From the NCBI GenBank assembly GCA_007845485.1, contig SDRW01000002.1:124001-188000 (forward strand): DNA of 64,000 bases, read 5' to 3'. The notes under the pieces were generated by a model. The model was not told the DNA's origin, made no database searches, and worked only from the letters and a program-made list of their open reading frames with translations. This stretch comes from TM7 phylum sp. oral taxon 348 (GTDB lineage Bacteria > Patescibacteriota > Saccharimonadia > Saccharimonadales > Saccharimonadaceae). The translations under genes and the position numbers were made by a program. Below are positions 34,623 to 43,882 of the stretch, in pieces. Within the stretch, counting starts at the first letter, position 1; every line of letters begins with the position of its first letter.

Positions 34623-37294
34623 GTGAAGGAAAGTCTTTTAAAAACTAGTAAGGATTTTATTCTTTTTTACATAAAAAGAGACTTGTGCTGACTATTTGCG
34701 CTATTATAACTCTAGTTTTTGGTTTGCTAAATATATTTGTTTTCTCTAATCATAGTGAGGCGCTAGATTCTGATGCTTTCATAACAACCTGGAAGGTCTC
34801 TGGCGATTCAGATGGCAGAACTGTAAAAATACCAGTTTATAAGAATATCTATAAACATAAAATCAACAATGCAGCCTACAATTATACAATAGACTGGGGA
34901 GACGGTTCACCAATTGAAGCTAAATCTGGTTATGTATCACCTTCGCATACTTATGCTAATGATGGTGAGTATGATATTAAGATTGAGGGTGATTTTCCAG
35001 GAATGACATTTTCCGATGAACCTCGTTCTCAGGGTAGGAGGACATACTACTCGGATGCATTCCCCGATAATGACGATCGTGCAAGTGAGTCTATGGGTAG
35101 AAAGATACTATTTATAAAGCAATGGGGTAAAATAAAATGGCAAAGTATGATGGGTATGTTTTTCAATGCCTATGAGATGACTGGACGGTATACTGATTCA
35201 CCAGATACTTCTGAAGTGAAATCTATGAACCATATGTTTCGTAATGCTATGAAATTTAATTCGCCAGTTAACTTCGATACATCTAAGGTAGAAGATATGG
35301 GAGAGATGTTTAAAAATGCTAACTCCTTTAATCAGCCAGTTAACTTTGATACCCAAAATGTAGAAAATATGGGAGAAATGTTTATATATGCCCCCTCCTT
35401 TAATCAGCCATTAAATTTTAACACCTCTAAAGTAACTAATATGTATGGTATGTTGCGTCATGCTAAAGCCTTTAATCACCCTGTCAATTTTGATACGCGG
35501 AATGTGGAGAGTATGAGCATGATGTTCTCTGTTGCTGAAGCTTTTAATCAACCAGTTAACTTCGACACATCTAAGGTGACTAGTATGTATGGTATGTTTG
35601 ATAATGCTATAGCCTTCAATCAACCAGTTAACTTTGATACATCTAAGGTGACTAATATGGGTGGTATGTTTATTGGCGCTACCTCCTTTAATCAGCCGAT
35701 TAATTTTAATACATCATCAATACAGTATATATCTGAGATGTTTAAAAATGCTACATCATTTAATTACCCTGTTAATCTTAGTGATACGTCTAGAGTAAAT
35801 TACTTTAGTAGTATGTTTGAAGGCGCCACCTCCTTTAATCAGCCGATTAATTTTAATACATCAAATGCGACAAATTTTGGTAATATGTTTAAAAATGCTA
35901 CCTCCTTTAATCAAGATATATCTAACCTAGATTTTTCTGTCGCTCTAAAAAGAGGACAATATGATGATGGAATGGGAGACTTCGCTAGCAACTCGGGCTT
36001 AAGTATAAAGAACTATGATAAAATTCTAAAAAACTGGCATGATGCAGTAAAGAATGATCCTAGTATTACTTTTCATCATAAACCCTCCTCTGCAGGTCTC
36101 AAATACTGCGCTGCCACCGCCGAACACGACTTCTTGGTCGGATTAGGTTGGACTTTCAATGACACCCGCGACTGTGGTGTTGCCCCGCAAGATATCAACC
36201 TATCATCAAACATTATCGATGAAAACACTCCGCCAAACACTAAAGTTGCCGATATCACTATGCCGTCTGACCCTAATGACACTCCTGGAGATACCAATAC
36301 AGCTTCTTTAACTTGTGCTACTCCAGGTGCAGATGATAATGCATTCACCATTACAAATAACAAGCTCTACCTTAAAAACCCAGCAGATTATGAAGCTAAA
36401 AATAGCTATAACATCTGTATTCGTGCCACTGATGAATATGGCAACTTCTTAGATAAAAACTTTACTATAAATATCAATAACAATAATGAACTACCGGTAG
36501 TTACATCTACACCAATAACTACAGCTACTCAAGGATCGCCATATTCTTACACTATTACAGCTAGTGATCCAGAAAATGCTCCGCTAACATTTACAGCATC
36601 ACCATCAAACCCTAGCTGGCTACACTTTGACCCATCTACTCATGTAGTTTCTGGTACTCCAAGTCAAGCTGATGCCGGCAGAACCTTCCAAGTATCGTTT
36701 ACTATATCTGATGGAACAAGTACAATTGAGCATAAATACAATATTACAGTCAGAAGCAATGGTAATAACCAAGGCGGTGGTAATAATGGTGGTCATAACG
36801 GCAACCAGGGCGGTGGAAATAACTCTGGCGGTGGCGGAAATTCTGGCTCAGCTGGCGGGCGCGGCGGTAATAATGTAGTTAATAACTATACTCATTACCA
36901 CACTCATATTACTAACCAAAACACAAGAAATAGTTCTAATGGATCAGGTGGTGGTAGCGTAACCGACAGTAATCCAGCTAGACCAGATAGTAATAATGGC
37001 AATCATGTGAATGATTCCAGCTCTGATAGTTCATCAAACAAAGATAATAATAAAAGCTTAACAGATAAAACTATTTCATCTTCATCCCACCGCGGCAATA
37101 ACTCAAGTAACTGCCAATGCCCAGTCGCAGGCTCATCTAAAAAAGAAAAGAGATCCTTCTTTGATATGACTATTGGCGAACTGTGGTGGTTCTGGATATT
37201 AATAATCCTTATCTTGATCGGTATAATAGCTTATCTGGTGCTTAGGAATAGGGATAGGGAAGACGAATTCAAAGAAAAAAGAGTCGGTTTTTAA
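34623..37294 (+). CDS. Large BspA-like (DUF285) surface protein, possibly phase-variable
   Basis: The intact frame runs from a GTG at 34685 (869 codons). It has a hydrophobic leader (TICAIITLVFGLLNIFVF), a PKD-like domain (YTIDWGDGSPIEA), about ten DUF285/BspA repeats of the form MFxxATSFNQPVNFDTSKVTNM, a cadherin-like stretch, a putative Ig domain (TQGSPYSYTITASDPE), a Gly/Asn/Ser-rich linker and a C-terminal membrane anchor (WWFWILIILILIGIIAYLVL). A better start, GTG 34623 with GGGAG upstream, lies in another frame; one extra T in the T6 run at 34663-34668 would join them as LHKKRLVLTICAI. Likely an adhesin on the cell surface. Confidence 0.82.
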
Positions 37295-37386
37295 AGTCTC
37301 GACTCAGGACTTATTAGTAGTTGCTCCAATCTTATAAGTTGTTACTGACGTAGTTATCGGTGTTTAAGGTGTTAGGGGTTAAAACT

Positions 37387-37818
37387 CTATAGAACGCCAC
37401 CTCCTGCAATTGTTTTACAAACAATTCCCTTGATTTGGAAGAAAAGCATAAACTGAATTTGAGTATATTTTCGGTTTTGCTTTACTTCTTGGAGGTGAAG
37501 ATTGGCTTTATTGCTTGCCTTTTGAATCTTCTTAATACGATTCCTGACTTTTTTGATTTTATGCCCCAAAGCAATTGCATCACGACATTTATTGTCTTTT
37601 ATTCGGCAAATGGACTTTTTTAGTTGGGTAATTTCCCGCATTGCGGTCTTTTTGGCTTTTTCATCCCTTTTATTGATCCTCTGATATTTGCTCATGGCGG
37701 ACTTCTCTTTCTGAGCTACGCTATTCAATGATTCATCTAACTGGTTTAGTTTCTTTTGCACTATTTCTAGTAAGATGATATGAAGAGTTAGTTTTGTTAA
37801 TTCATCATTCTTTTCCAC
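37387..37818 (-). CDS. Coiled-coil hypothetical protein
   Basis: About 143 residues, Lys-rich, predicted long helices from residue 20 to 115. The GTG at 37818 follows AGAGGTGAT by 4 nt. No known domain, signal peptide or membrane segment. Its leader shares the hairpin-GCTCCTTTA-AGGTGAT order with the coiled-coil gene at 5348, and both proteins are helical, but their sequences do not obviously align. Function unknown. Confidence 0.6.
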   Translation of the reverse strand: MEKNDELTKLTLHIILLEIVQKKLNQLDESLNSVAQKEKSAMSKYQRINKRDEKAKKTAMREITQLKKSICRIKDNKCRDAIALGHKIKKVRNRIKKIQKASNKANLHLQEVKQNRKYTQIQFMLFFQIKGIVCKTIAGGGVL

Positions 37819-37821
37819 GAT

Positions 37822-37872
37822 AATCACCTCTTTTAAAGGAGCTATGCTGCAACGGATTTGTTACAACTTTTA
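37822..37872 (-). promoter_or_regulatory. Leader element similar to that at 5356-5400
   Basis: On the minus strand AAAAGTTGTAACAAATCCG, then TTGCAGC, GCTCCTTTA and AGAGGTGAT. The CTCCTTT segment could pair with AAAAGAGG over the Shine-Dalgarno region. Confidence 0.4.
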
Positions 37873-37946
37873 TATTATATAATATTAAATATAATTAATC
37901 AAACAATCAATATATTAATATAAAATTATTGTTATATAATAGAAAA

Positions 37947-39629
37947 ATGATTGCCGATATAAATATTAGTGAAAAGAGTTTTGGTGATAAGATTTTAATG
38001 ACTAATGTTAAATTTAGTATTGATGATGGTGAAAAAATCGGCATAGTTGGTAGAAATGGAATTGGTAAAAGTACACTTTTTAATATACTATCAGGAAGCG
38101 ATAAAGATTTTAGTGGAGAAATTGTTTTTCGGCGTGGGGTGAGCGTAGCAAGTACGGCGCAAGAACATCATAATTTGGCAGATATTAGTGTTATTAATTA
38201 TATTTTAAATGGGCTTCCAGAGTATGCTAGCTTATCTAAGATTATCAATGAATACCCTAGTTTTATGGGAGACAATATACGTTTAATTAACGAATATTCA
38301 GAAGCATTGGATAGGTTTAATCAGAAAGATTTTTACCAAATTGAAGAAAAAATTAAACGTGAACTAGGCAATTTTCAGCTTGAAAATGTATACGATCAAC
38401 CTATGGAAAGTTTAAGCGGCGGGCAAAAAAGACTCGTTGAAATTATAAAAATTATGCATTCAAATGTGCACTTAGCGTTGATTGACGAACCTACAAATCA
38501 TATGGATTATGTTGCAAAACAACAATTTACAGATTGGGTCAAAAGTCAGGCAGTAAGTAATGTTTCTATGTTAATTGTTACGCATGATAGAGATGTGCTC
38601 GGCAAGGTTGATAGAATAATTGAACTAAAAAATGGTGGCAGTACAAGTTATTCGGGGAATTACGACTCATATCTCAAACAAAATGCCATGGAAACTTCAA
38701 GCGGAATGATGAATTTTGAACAAGTTGAAAGACGTATTACTAGCTTAAAACAAAAAGTATTGGACTATCAAAGATTGAAAGAAAAGTCTCGTAACCAGAG
38801 TACAATCCAGAGGTTTAAGCGTCTTGAAAACAGTGCGCGAGATGAACTGGCTGAACTTGAAAAGCGTGAAAAACCTAGCTTTTGGATTGATAAAGACTCT
38901 ATTGAAAAGTTAAACTACAAGGCTGTTGCCAGGTATGAGAAATTTAAGTCTAAAAATATTCGGGTCAATTTAAAATCTTCCGAGGCTCGTAGTAAAAGAG
39001 TTGTGGCTAGTGCTAAAAATGCTACGATCGGCTATAGTGATAAGATTCTACTTGAGAATATTAATATAGACTTACGCGAAAACGAAATTTTGGAATTACG
39101 CGGACGTAACGGCGCTGGCAAGACTACTCTAATCAAGGCTTTATTAAATTATGACAGTAATTTACATTTAGGTAACAAAAATAATTTAGGTAGCTTACCT
39201 ACTGTTTATGATGGAGAATTATGGATTAATCCAGATATAAGAATTGGCGTTTATGAACAAGAGATTAGTGATAAATATTTAAATCTTTCATTGAAAAATG
39301 CAATCGAGCAACTTTATTTAGATAAAAACTTACCAATTTCGGATACAAAAATTCGTCAGCTTTGCTCTGACTATTTATTTACTTCCACTGATTTAGATAT
39401 TCCGATTATGCAACTTAGCGGTGGACAAAAAGCTCGTTTTCAAATAATTAGCATTTTGGCAAATGACCCACAGTTGTTAATTTTGGATGAACCCACTAAT
39501 CATCTTGATTTACCTAGCATAGAAGAGCTTGAATCTGCTTTAATGAGGTATAGCGGCGCGATAATTTATGTTAGTCATGATAATTATTTTAGGCAAAAAT
39601 TAAAAGGCGAAGTTTTGGCTCTTGGTTAG
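37947..39629 (+). CDS. ABC-F ATPase (ribosome-protection type)
   Basis: About 560 residues with two ABC domains and no membrane segments. Walker A motifs GRNGIGKST and GRNGAGKTT, signature motifs LSGGQKR and LSGGQKA, Walker B LALIDEPTNH and LLILDEPTNH. The linker has RFKRLENSARDELAEL and KPSFWIDKDSIE, the latter recalling Lsa/Vga-like proteins that displace antibiotics from the ribosome; resistance is inference. The ATG at 37947 follows TATAAT by 6 nt (37935-37940); the frame opens slightly earlier with TTG. Confidence 0.88.
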   Translation: MIADINISEKSFGDKILMTNVKFSIDDGEKIGIVGRNGIGKSTLFNILSGSDKDFSGEIVFRRGVSVASTAQEHHNLADISVINYILNGLPEYASLSKIINEYPSFMGDNIRLINEYSEALDRFNQKDFYQIEEKIKRELGNFQLENVYDQPMESLSGGQKRLVEIIKIMHSNVHLALIDEPTNHMDYVAKQQFTDWVKSQAVSNVSMLIVTHDRDVLGKVDRIIELKNGGSTSYSGNYDSYLKQNAMETSSGMMNFEQVERRITSLKQKVLDYQRLKEKSRNQSTIQRFKRLENSARDELAELEKREKPSFWIDKDSIEKLNYKAVARYEKFKSKNIRVNLKSSEARSKRVVASAKNATIGYSDKILLENINIDLRENEILELRGRNGAGKTTLIKALLNYDSNLHLGNKNNLGSLPTVYDGELWINPDIRIGVYEQEISDKYLNLSLKNAIEQLYLDKNLPISDTKIRQLCSDYLFTSTDLDIPIMQLSGGQKARFQIISILANDPQLLILDEPTNHLDLPSIEELESALMRYSGAIIYVSHDNYFRQKLKGEVLALG

Positions 39630-39646
39630 GATTTTCTTTTTACAAT

Positions 39647-39674
39647 AAAATAGATCCAGGAGCGGATCTATTTT
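39647..39674. terminator. Bidirectional terminator
   Basis: Perfect 11-bp stem: AAAATAGATCC (39647-39657) and GGATCTATTTT (39664-39674). A- and T-runs at its ends serve both the ABC-F gene (plus) and the glutaredoxin gene (minus). Confidence 0.85.
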
Positions 39675-39692
39675 ATCTATTGCAAGGCGAGC

Positions 39693-39953
39693 TTATTTAT
39701 TCTTTAATAAGCCATTTGCTTCTAGAGCTTCTTCTAATCGTGGACGATCGAAACCAAGAATCAAGGTGCCGTTAACATCGGTTACTGGCACTCCTTGAAA
39801 GTTACCGTTAACCTTTTCGAGAAGCTCTTTATTTGCATCTTGATCTTCCTCGATATTTTTAGATTCATATTCAACTCCAAGCTTATCTAGCCATTGCTTT
39901 TCAGTGTTGCAGAAAGCGCACCAGCTTGTACTATAAACTATTACCTTGCTCAT
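39693..39953 (-). CDS. Glutaredoxin-like protein
   Basis: An 86-residue protein: VIVYSTSWCAFCNTEKQWL with a CxxC redox pair, the cis-Pro region GVPVTDVNG and a C-terminal helix. It is closest in style to NrdH/mycoredoxin-type glutaredoxins, which reduce disulfides in ribonucleotide reductase or other proteins. The ATG at 39953 follows AAGGAGGGAT directly. Confidence 0.88.
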   Translation of the reverse strand: MSKVIVYSTSWCAFCNTEKQWLDKLGVEYESKNIEEDQDANKELLEKVNGNFQGVPVTDVNGTLILGFDRPRLEEALEANGLLKNK

Positions 39954-40028
39954 ATCCCTCCTTAATAGTATTGAGATTATTATAGCAAATAACAATTATA
40001 AATGCTAATGATTTATATACTAGATTAT

Positions 40029-40619
40029 TTATACAAGGTATTGACCTAATTTTTTACTTGTAAAATACAGCGATATTATAGAGATTATTAATGATATAAA
40101 TATTGTTCCATAACTAATTGCAGTAGCTATACTGGTTGCAGTTGGTACGCCAAAAGCTAATAAAACAGAACTTGCAATTGATGTGCCACATGCACTACAT
40201 CCCATACTAAATGTTGCCAGCCCGCTTGTTATTCCAATTCCCCCAGCACTTTTAGCTACCACACTAAACTGTCTTTGCTTTTTTATTATAAACATTATTT
40301 CAGAGATTAAAATACCTTGGATTAAGCTAACTATTAAAGTTCCCAATAAAATCCAAGAAATACCAGTACTAAAGATCGACGTAAAAGTACCAGACAGAAG
40401 ATGGATTTTAACATCTAGCGGTATTATTGATGAGCTTAGAATGTAACCTAATAGTTGAAGATTTTGCGCCCAAAACATAATTATATAAACTACCAATCCT
40501 ATTGCTAATGCAATATATAAATATTTGGGGTGTTGACTCAAGAAATTACCTAAAACTCCAAAAGAATGTTTTAAATTTAGTTTAATTCTGTTCAATTTTT
40601 GATTTATAGACTTGTTCAT
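40029..40619 (-). CDS. Polytopic membrane protein with GCSACG motif, possible DsbA partner
   Basis: A 196-residue protein with four or five membrane segments (for example LYIALAIGLVVYIIMFW and a C-terminal FISLIISIISLYF). A CxxC pair lies in MGCSACGTSIASS at the edge of a membrane helix. Its ATG overlaps the stop of the DsbA-like gene (TAATG), so the two are translated together. No DsbB or VKOR is recognisable in the window. Reoxidation of DsbA by this protein is my inference from the cysteine pair and the coupling. Confidence 0.7.
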   Translation of the reverse strand: MNKSINQKLNRIKLNLKHSFGVLGNFLSQHPKYLYIALAIGLVVYIIMFWAQNLQLLGYILSSSIIPLDVKIHLLSGTFTSIFSTGISWILLGTLIVSLIQGILISEIMFIIKKQRQFSVVAKSAGGIGITSGLATFSMGCSACGTSIASSVLLAFGVPTATSIATAISYGTIFISLIISIISLYFTSKKLGQYLV

Positions 40620-41314
40620 TATTTCACTTTCTCGGCTATAGCCGATTCAATTACAGGCACAAATATATCGTAGGGTGGCGCTCCATTATAACCTTTACCT
40701 TCGATTATAAAGTGAGGTGTTCCATATCCGCCCGTATCTAAAACTTCTTGTTTATTCTTATTAATTTTGCTTGTGTATTTTGATTTAGATACACAATCTT
40801 GCCATTCTGGTATTTTTAAAGATGTTTTGCGCGCAATGTTTGTTAGTCCAATATTGCTAAATGGCGATACATTGTTAGATCTTGCGGCTATTTCGTAAGC
40901 GTTCTTTATAAAATCAAGCATCTTACCCTGCTCATCTGCGCAATAAGTTGCATTTCCCGCTGACATAGATTCTGGACCATACGTACCTAAGATCTTATAA
41001 CTAATCTTAGCTTTATTTGTATTTACATAATCTTTTATTATTCTTGGTAAAATTTCGCGGTGTGCTCGTTCGCAATCTGGGCAGAGTAAATCTAAATACA
41101 CAATTATGTTTATAGCTTTTTGATTTGATGCCGAACCTAAGTTGGGATTTTCTTTCGTAATCGAACTGGAAGTCGATTGTATACTAGGTTGATTTCTATT
41201 TTCACCCCTAAAAAAGAAATTATTTAAAATAAGTACGCCCACTGCTACTAAAAATATCAAAATCAACGTTATAAAAACTACTCTGCTTTTTGGCACAACT
41301 ACTAATTGTAGCAT
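40619..41314 (-). CDS. DsbA-like thioredoxin-fold protein
   Basis: A 231-residue protein anchored by an N-terminal membrane segment (VVFITLILIFLVAVGVLILNNF). The external domain has VYLDLLCPDCERAHREI with the CPDC active site, a helical insertion (MLDFIKNAYEIAARSNN) and the cis-Pro stretch GYGTPHFIIEGKGYNG. It would catalyse disulfide formation outside the cytoplasm, for example in surface proteins. Coupled to the CxxC membrane protein downstream. Confidence 0.88.
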   Translation of the reverse strand: MLQLVVVPKSRVVFITLILIFLVAVGVLILNNFFFRGENRNQPSIQSTSSSITKENPNLGSASNQKAINIIVYLDLLCPDCERAHREILPRIIKDYVNTNKAKISYKILGTYGPESMSAGNATYCADEQGKMLDFIKNAYEIAARSNNVSPFSNIGLTNIARKTSLKIPEWQDCVSKSKYTSKINKNKQEVLDTGGYGTPHFIIEGKGYNGAPPYDIFVPVIESAIAEKVK

Positions 41315-41318
41315 AGAA

Positions 41319-41519
41319 TTATTTATTTGGCGAGCGACTCGTTAAATACCAGTCGCCATTGATTTCACGGTAAACGTAAAGCTCCAAACTTGGATTCAAA
41401 AGCATGCTATATTCGGCGGCTTCCTCAGCTTGTTTGCGTGTTGCAAAACGGCGTTTTTGCTTGCTTGCTGCACTCGCTTTGTATGTTTTGTGTGGTATAT
41501 TTCGATTTCTTCTTGGCAT
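41319..41519 (-). CDS. Small basic protein, 66 aa
   Basis: Begins MPRRNRNIPHKTYKA and contains a helical EEAAEYSMLLNPS and a beta hairpin LYVYREINGDWYLTS. TATATT lies 7 nt before the ATG at 41519, predicting a leaderless mRNA. The frame extends upstream to 41606 but that would cover the divergent ATP-synthase promoter. Ends 4 nt before the DsbA-like start. Function unknown. Confidence 0.6.
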   Translation of the reverse strand: MPRRNRNIPHKTYKASAASKQKRRFATRKQAEEAAEYSMLLNPSLELYVYREINGDWYLTSRSPNK

Positions 41520-41561
41520 GTTGGAAAATATATAATTACGTGTTATAGTATATAGTGTATC

Positions 41562-41822
41562 ATGAGTTCTGATGAAAAATCTCTGGACAACCCGCCAGAT
41601 ATGCAAAAAATAGTGATTAGTACATTTTTAGATACTACTTGGCGTATGTTTATTCCGATTCTAGTATCTACATTGGCAGGTTGGCTTATAGATAGATTTA
41701 CAGGTACTCGGCCAGTTGCTACCTTGATAGGGTTAGCTTTTGGTATACTTATAACATCATTTTTAATGTATAAACTTTATAAAAAGGTAACATCTCTAGG
41801 ATATAAGGAGTGTAACAGATGA
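41562..41822 (+). CDS. atpZ: AtpZ/AtpI-like ATP synthase accessory protein
   Basis: An 86-residue protein with two membrane segments (MFIPILVSTLAGWLID and VATLIGLAFGILITSFLMYKL). Size, topology and position before atpB fit the AtpZ/AtpI family, which helps c-ring assembly or Mg2+/Ca2+ transport. Its stop overlaps the atpB start. TATAGT at 41551-41556 lies 5 nt before the ATG. Confidence 0.75.
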   Translation: MSSDEKSLDNPPDMQKIVISTFLDTTWRMFIPILVSTLAGWLIDRFTGTRPVATLIGLAFGILITSFLMYKLYKKVTSLGYKECNR

Positions 41823-42652
41823 TGACAGATATGCCAGTAACTTTTGCTGCGGCTAATCTTCATATTGATATTAAGGCTGAGTCAATTTTTCATATAGGTG
41901 AATTCCCTGTTACAAATTCTATGCTCATGGGGGTGTTTGGCTATGCATTGGTGATTTGGCTGTTTTTTGCTGTCAGAAGATCGATTAAAACTGGCAAAAA
42001 AGGTTATATTACAAGTGCGGTTGCTTGGGTTTTTGAAATGCTTTACGGTACAGTTCGCCAGGTTATTCAGAACGATAAAATAGCCAAGAAAGTTGCGCCG
42101 TTGGCAATTACCATGTTTTTTGTGATTTTAATTAATTATTGGATGGGTATATTGCCCGGTGTCGGAACGATTACTGTTAATGGAGGTACTCCTCTGTTTC
42201 GTGGATTAGTTGCAGATTTAAATGTAACTTTTGGACTAGCTATTATAAGTATGGTTATGGCACAAGTGTATGCAGCTAAAGTTCACGGTTTCTTTGGTAA
42301 TATTGGGCGCTATATTCGTAATCCCCTAAAAGATCCAGTTGGTTCTATGGAAGGTATTTTGGAGCTTATTGCTGAGTTTTCGCGTATGCTTGCGCTAAGT
42401 TTACGTTTGTTTGGTAATGTTTTTGCGGGTGAGGTTTTGCTTGTCTCCGTAAGTTATGTGGCGGCTTATTTCGCATCTATTGCTATGTTGCCGTTTATGA
42501 TTTTTGAATTGTTTATTGGTACAATTCAAGCCTATGTATTCTTTATGCTAACAACGGTGTTTATTTCACTTGGTTTGGCGTCGCATGACGAAAATGATTC
42601 TTCTTCTGATCACTCCCCTGCTGATAATAAAAAATTAGCAGCGGAAGGGTGA
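41819..42652 (+). CDS. atpB: ATP synthase F0 subunit a
   Basis: A 277-residue polytopic protein. The fourth-helix motif LALSLRLFGNVFAGE carries the essential Arg, and the last helices contain ELFIGTIQAYVFFMLTTVFI. Forms the proton half-channels against the c-ring. The ATG overlaps the atpZ stop; AAGGAG lies 8 nt upstream. A charged tail (HDENDSSSDHSPADNKK) extends beyond the usual end. Confidence 0.95.
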   Translation: MMTDMPVTFAAANLHIDIKAESIFHIGEFPVTNSMLMGVFGYALVIWLFFAVRRSIKTGKKGYITSAVAWVFEMLYGTVRQVIQNDKIAKKVAPLAITMFFVILINYWMGILPGVGTITVNGGTPLFRGLVADLNVTFGLAIISMVMAQVYAAKVHGFFGNIGRYIRNPLKDPVGSMEGILELIAEFSRMLALSLRLFGNVFAGEVLLVSVSYVAAYFASIAMLPFMIFELFIGTIQAYVFFMLTTVFISLGLASHDENDSSSDHSPADNKKLAAEG

Positions 42653-42707
42653 TCGAAGACGAGTATATTAAATATAATAAAAGTAATTGAAGGAGAAAAT
42701 TACAAAA

Positions 42708-42920
42708 ATGGAAGCACTCGCATTTGGTTTAACTTACGCTATTTCAGCAGTTGCTGCAGCATTTGGCGCTGGTATGATTGGTACTGCAGCTATGAACGCA
42801 GCTGGTCGTAATCCTGAAAAAATTAACGAAATTCGTACTTTGATGATCCTTGGTATTGCGTTTATCGATGCTTTGGCAATTATAGGTTTCGTTGCTGCTA
42901 TTTTGACAAAGGTGCTTTAA
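42708..42920 (+). CDS. atpE: ATP synthase F0 subunit c
   Basis: A 70-residue hairpin: a glycine/alanine-rich first helix (ISAVAAAFGAGMIGTAAMNA), the polar loop GRNPEK and a second helix with the ion-binding acid in AFIDALAIIGFV. The acid is Asp, as in Escherichia coli, and no Na+-ligand pattern is evident, so proton coupling is likely. ATG 42708 follows AAGGAG. Confidence 0.95.
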   Translation: MEALAFGLTYAISAVAAAFGAGMIGTAAMNAAGRNPEKINEIRTLMILGIAFIDALAIIGFVAAILTKVL

Positions 42921-42932
42921 TTGGAGTTGGAG

Positions 42933-43475
42933 ATGCAGACTTTAACGACTGTCGCAAAAGCCGCTACCGGCGAAAGCTCGGATCTGTTTGCGTCGCTTGG
43001 CATTGATTGGAAGATGCTTTTGTTTCAGATCATTGCATTTGCAATGTTGCTTTGGATTTTAAACAAATATGTTTTTCCAGTTATAGTAAAGTCGATTGAT
43101 GAGCGTGAAAAGAAAATTACTGAAGGCAGGCGCCTTGCAGAAGAAGCTGCAGAGAAAGCTAGCTCCGCCCAGGAAGAAATCGCAAAAATGATGAAGCGTG
43201 CTCAAAAAGATGCAGCTACTATCATTAGTGATGCAAAAGAGACGGCTAATAAAATTGCTGAAGAATCTGACAAGAAGAACAAGGAACGTGCCGAAAGAAT
43301 CATTGCTGGTGCGCATGCCGATATTGCGCGTGAAGTTGCTAGTGCCAAGAAGGATCTTTATAATGAGATGCTCGATTTAGTGACACTTGCAACCGAAAAA
43401 GTTGCTGGGAAAGAAGTTACAAAATCTATTGATGGAAAAACAATTGCTTCAGCAATTGAGAAAGCAAAACAGTAA
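42933..43475 (+). CDS. atpF: ATP synthase F0 subunit b
   Basis: About 180 residues: one membrane segment (LLFQIIAFAMLLWILNKYVF) and a long charged helix (REKKITEGRRLAEEAAEKAS and onward), the peripheral stalk. The ATG at 42933 is preferred over an in-frame TTG at 42921 because GGAG lies 6 nt upstream. The stop overlaps the atpH start (TAATG). Confidence 0.92.
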   Translation: MQTLTTVAKAATGESSDLFASLGIDWKMLLFQIIAFAMLLWILNKYVFPVIVKSIDEREKKITEGRRLAEEAAEKASSAQEEIAKMMKRAQKDAATIISDAKETANKIAEESDKKNKERAERIIAGAHADIAREVASAKKDLYNEMLDLVTLATEKVAGKEVTKSIDGKTIASAIEKAKQ

Positions 43476-43864
43476 TGGTTACTAAGCTATCTCGTCGCAA
43501 GATTGCTACTGTTGTAGCTGAACGCTTGCTTGAAGGAGATAAAACTATCATTAAAGATTTGGCAGGATATTTGTTTTACACAAAACAGACTCGTTCAATT
43601 AATCTACTGATCCGCGATATTGAAAACGCTTTACTAGATAAGGGTGTTTTAGCAGCTAAAGTTGTTAGTGCTCACGATTTGGCGGATAGTGTAAAAAAGC
43701 AAATAGATGCTTTCTTGCTTGATGAATCTGGTGCTAATTCTGTACAGGTCCAGTATAGTATTGACAAGGATCTTATTGGTGGTATTCAAATTTCCACTCC
43801 GCAAGCGATACTTGATACAAGTATTAAAAACAAGCTGCAGCGGCTAAAAGCAGCGAAACAATAA
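43475..43864 (+). CDS. atpH: ATP synthase F1 subunit delta, short form
   Basis: A 129-residue protein in the delta position. The C-terminal part (VQVQYSIDKDLIGGIQI followed by DTSIKNKLQRL) is typical of the family. Normal delta is about 175-180 residues, so the N-terminal helical domain that binds alpha subunits is shortened. Translationally coupled to atpF. Confidence 0.85.
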   Translation: MVTKLSRRKIATVVAERLLEGDKTIIKDLAGYLFYTKQTRSINLLIRDIENALLDKGVLAAKVVSAHDLADSVKKQIDAFLLDESGANSVQVQYSIDKDLIGGIQISTPQAILDTSIKNKLQRLKAAKQ

Positions 43865-43882
43865 TCTAAGAAAGAGGAATTT

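Noticed and set aside
35200-35940. Regular repeats that could suggest a CRISPR array
   Set aside because: They are coding repeats of a DUF285 surface protein with ~75-bp period and no spacers; no cas genes are present. No CRISPR array was seen anywhere in the window.
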